Assembly (NCBI GenBank): GCA_913041095.1
Contig: CAJWIB010000151.1
Span: 1 to 6,733 of the forward strand
DNA: 6,733 bases
Source of the DNA: an uncultured Rhodospirillaceae bacterium
GTDB lineage: Bacteria; Pseudomonadota; Alphaproteobacteria; Rhodospirillales; UBA2165
Reading direction: 5' to 3'
Shown here: positions 6,063-6,733 of the stretch, piece after piece
How the letters are laid out: every line of letters begins with the position of its first letter
How positions within the stretch are numbered: position 1 is the stretch's first letter
Made by a program: the position numbers and the translations under genes
The notes under the pieces: model-generated
The model's database searches: none
Told to the model about the DNA's origin: nothing
What the model saw: only the letters and a program-made list of their open reading frames with translations

Positions 6063-6733
6063 ATGCATGATATAGAAATTCGCCAAGAAATCATTGATCG
6101 GGTCCTTGCTCGTCGAGGGCGTCTTCACATATTTGATCATTTCAACCCCGCCGAGACGGCCCTTGTGGTGATCGACATGCAGGCCACATTCGTGGCCCCA
6201 GGCAGTCCCGTTGAAGTCCCGGCAGCGCGCGGCATTGTCGATAATATCAATAGCCTGGCTGCCGCTCTGCGTGAATTGGGCGTTATAATCTGCTGGGTCA
6301 CCAACGCCAACAGTCCGGTAGGCGACGGTAGTGACTGGGATGGTTTTTTCAATAATTTCGTTGCCGAAGACGTCCGCGCCAGAACCATTGAAAGCCTTAT
6401 GCAAGGAAATCCGGACACCCTCGTATGGCGCGATCTTGACGTTCTGCCGAGTGATGTACATATTTTCAAAAGCCGTTATAGCGCTCTAATCTCTGGCTCA
6501 TCGGGGCTTGAACGGCTCCTGCGCAGTCGTGGCGTTAACAACATTTTGATCGCCGGCACTAAGACCAATGTCTGCTGTGAATCGACCGGACGCGACGCCA
6601 TGATGCTCGATTTTAATGCGGTCATGGTTTCCGACTGCACTGCCACCCTGTCCGATGAAGAACATCGCGCTTCGCTAGAAATATTTATTCAACAATTCGG
6701 CGATGTGATGAACCATAAAGAGGTTATAGAATA
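6063..6733 (+). CDS. Isochorismatase-family cysteine hydrolase, cut by window end
   Basis: Cytosolic hydrolase of the isochorismatase/nicotinamidase/N-carbamoylsarcosine-amidase fold. I translated 223 codons from ATG 6063; the frame is open to the edge, and since family members run about 200-240 residues only a short tail should be missing. The catalytic triad is visible: Asp38 in ALVVIDMQATF, Lys136 in FKSRYS, and Cys171 in GTKTNVCCESTGRDAM. The preceding Gly165-Thr166 region should hold the cis-peptide and oxyanion site. The TNVCCE/RDAMMLDF pattern is closest to amidohydrolases such as ureidoacrylate, biuret or N-carbamoyl-amino-acid hydrolases, not to true isochorismatases. The substrate is unproven. 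AGGA (6051-6054) lies 8 nt before the start. The gene follows a HyuB-like and a VOC gene, and a carbamoyl-amidase role after hydantoin-type ring opening would fit. The 112-nt gap upstream holds a tRNA-Ser remnant. Confidence 0.93.
   Translation, partial: MHDIEIRQEIIDRVLARRGRLHIFDHFNPAETALVVIDMQATFVAPGSPVEVPAARGIVDNINSLAAALRELGVIICWVTNANSPVGDGSDWDGFFNNFVAEDVRARTIESLMQGNPDTLVWRDLDVLPSDVHIFKSRYSALISGSSGLERLLRSRGVNNILIAGTKTNVCCESTGRDAMMLDFNAVMVSDCTATLSDEEHRASLEIFIQQFGDVMNHKEVIE

Noticed and set aside
5973..6461. 162-codon open frame on the minus strand, with another of 110 codons at 6137-6469
   Set aside because: They lie antisense to the cysteine hydrolase, whose plus-strand frame carries the full catalytic triad; the minus-strand translations show no family motif.

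Overview
The window looks like chromosomal DNA of a proteobacterium, most likely an alphaproteobacterium. The reasons are a Calvin-type class II aldolase, a plain bacterial transketolase and a hydantoinase-B/VOC/cysteine-hydrolase group. This assignment rests on recognised protein families, not on a search. The recognised genes are moderately GC-rich, while the central intergenic part is strongly AT-rich.

Layout. On the minus strand, transketolase (753-2759) is followed 11 nt later by class II fructose-bisphosphate aldolase, whose 3' end runs off the left edge (1-741). They form a central-carbon operon read leftward. Next comes an AT-rich stretch of about 700 bp (roughly 2775-3480) with no gene I recognise. 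It ends in what looks like the broken 3' end of a membrane-protein gene (about 3450-3650). On the plus strand follow three genes: hydantoinase B/oxoprolinase family (3663-5426), a small VOC-superfamily protein of methylmalonyl-CoA epimerase type (5528-5950), and an isochorismatase-like cysteine hydrolase (6063 to the right edge).

How the genes relate. The left pair serves the sugar-phosphate interconversions of the pentose phosphate/Calvin/glycolytic network. The right trio is probably catabolic. HyuB-type proteins hydrolyse or carboxylate small carbonyl or cyclic amide substrates together with a HyuA partner, and isochorismatase-fold hydrolases often remove carbamoyl groups from products of such ring openings. 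No hyuA is present between 2760 and 3662, so the partner must lie elsewhere or has been lost.

The main non-genic signals are two scars. One is a perfect 26-bp inverted repeat (5414-5439 / 5477-5502) at the end of hyuB that supplies its last three codons and its stop. The other is the 3' half of a tRNA-Ser(UGA) gene (about 5991-6045) without its 5' half, in the gap before the cysteine hydrolase, as expected for an old integrase attachment site. Together with the AT-rich stretch and the broken membrane-protein gene, they mark the right half of the window as a repeatedly rearranged segment. I did not find a clear new defence, mobile or regulatory system.
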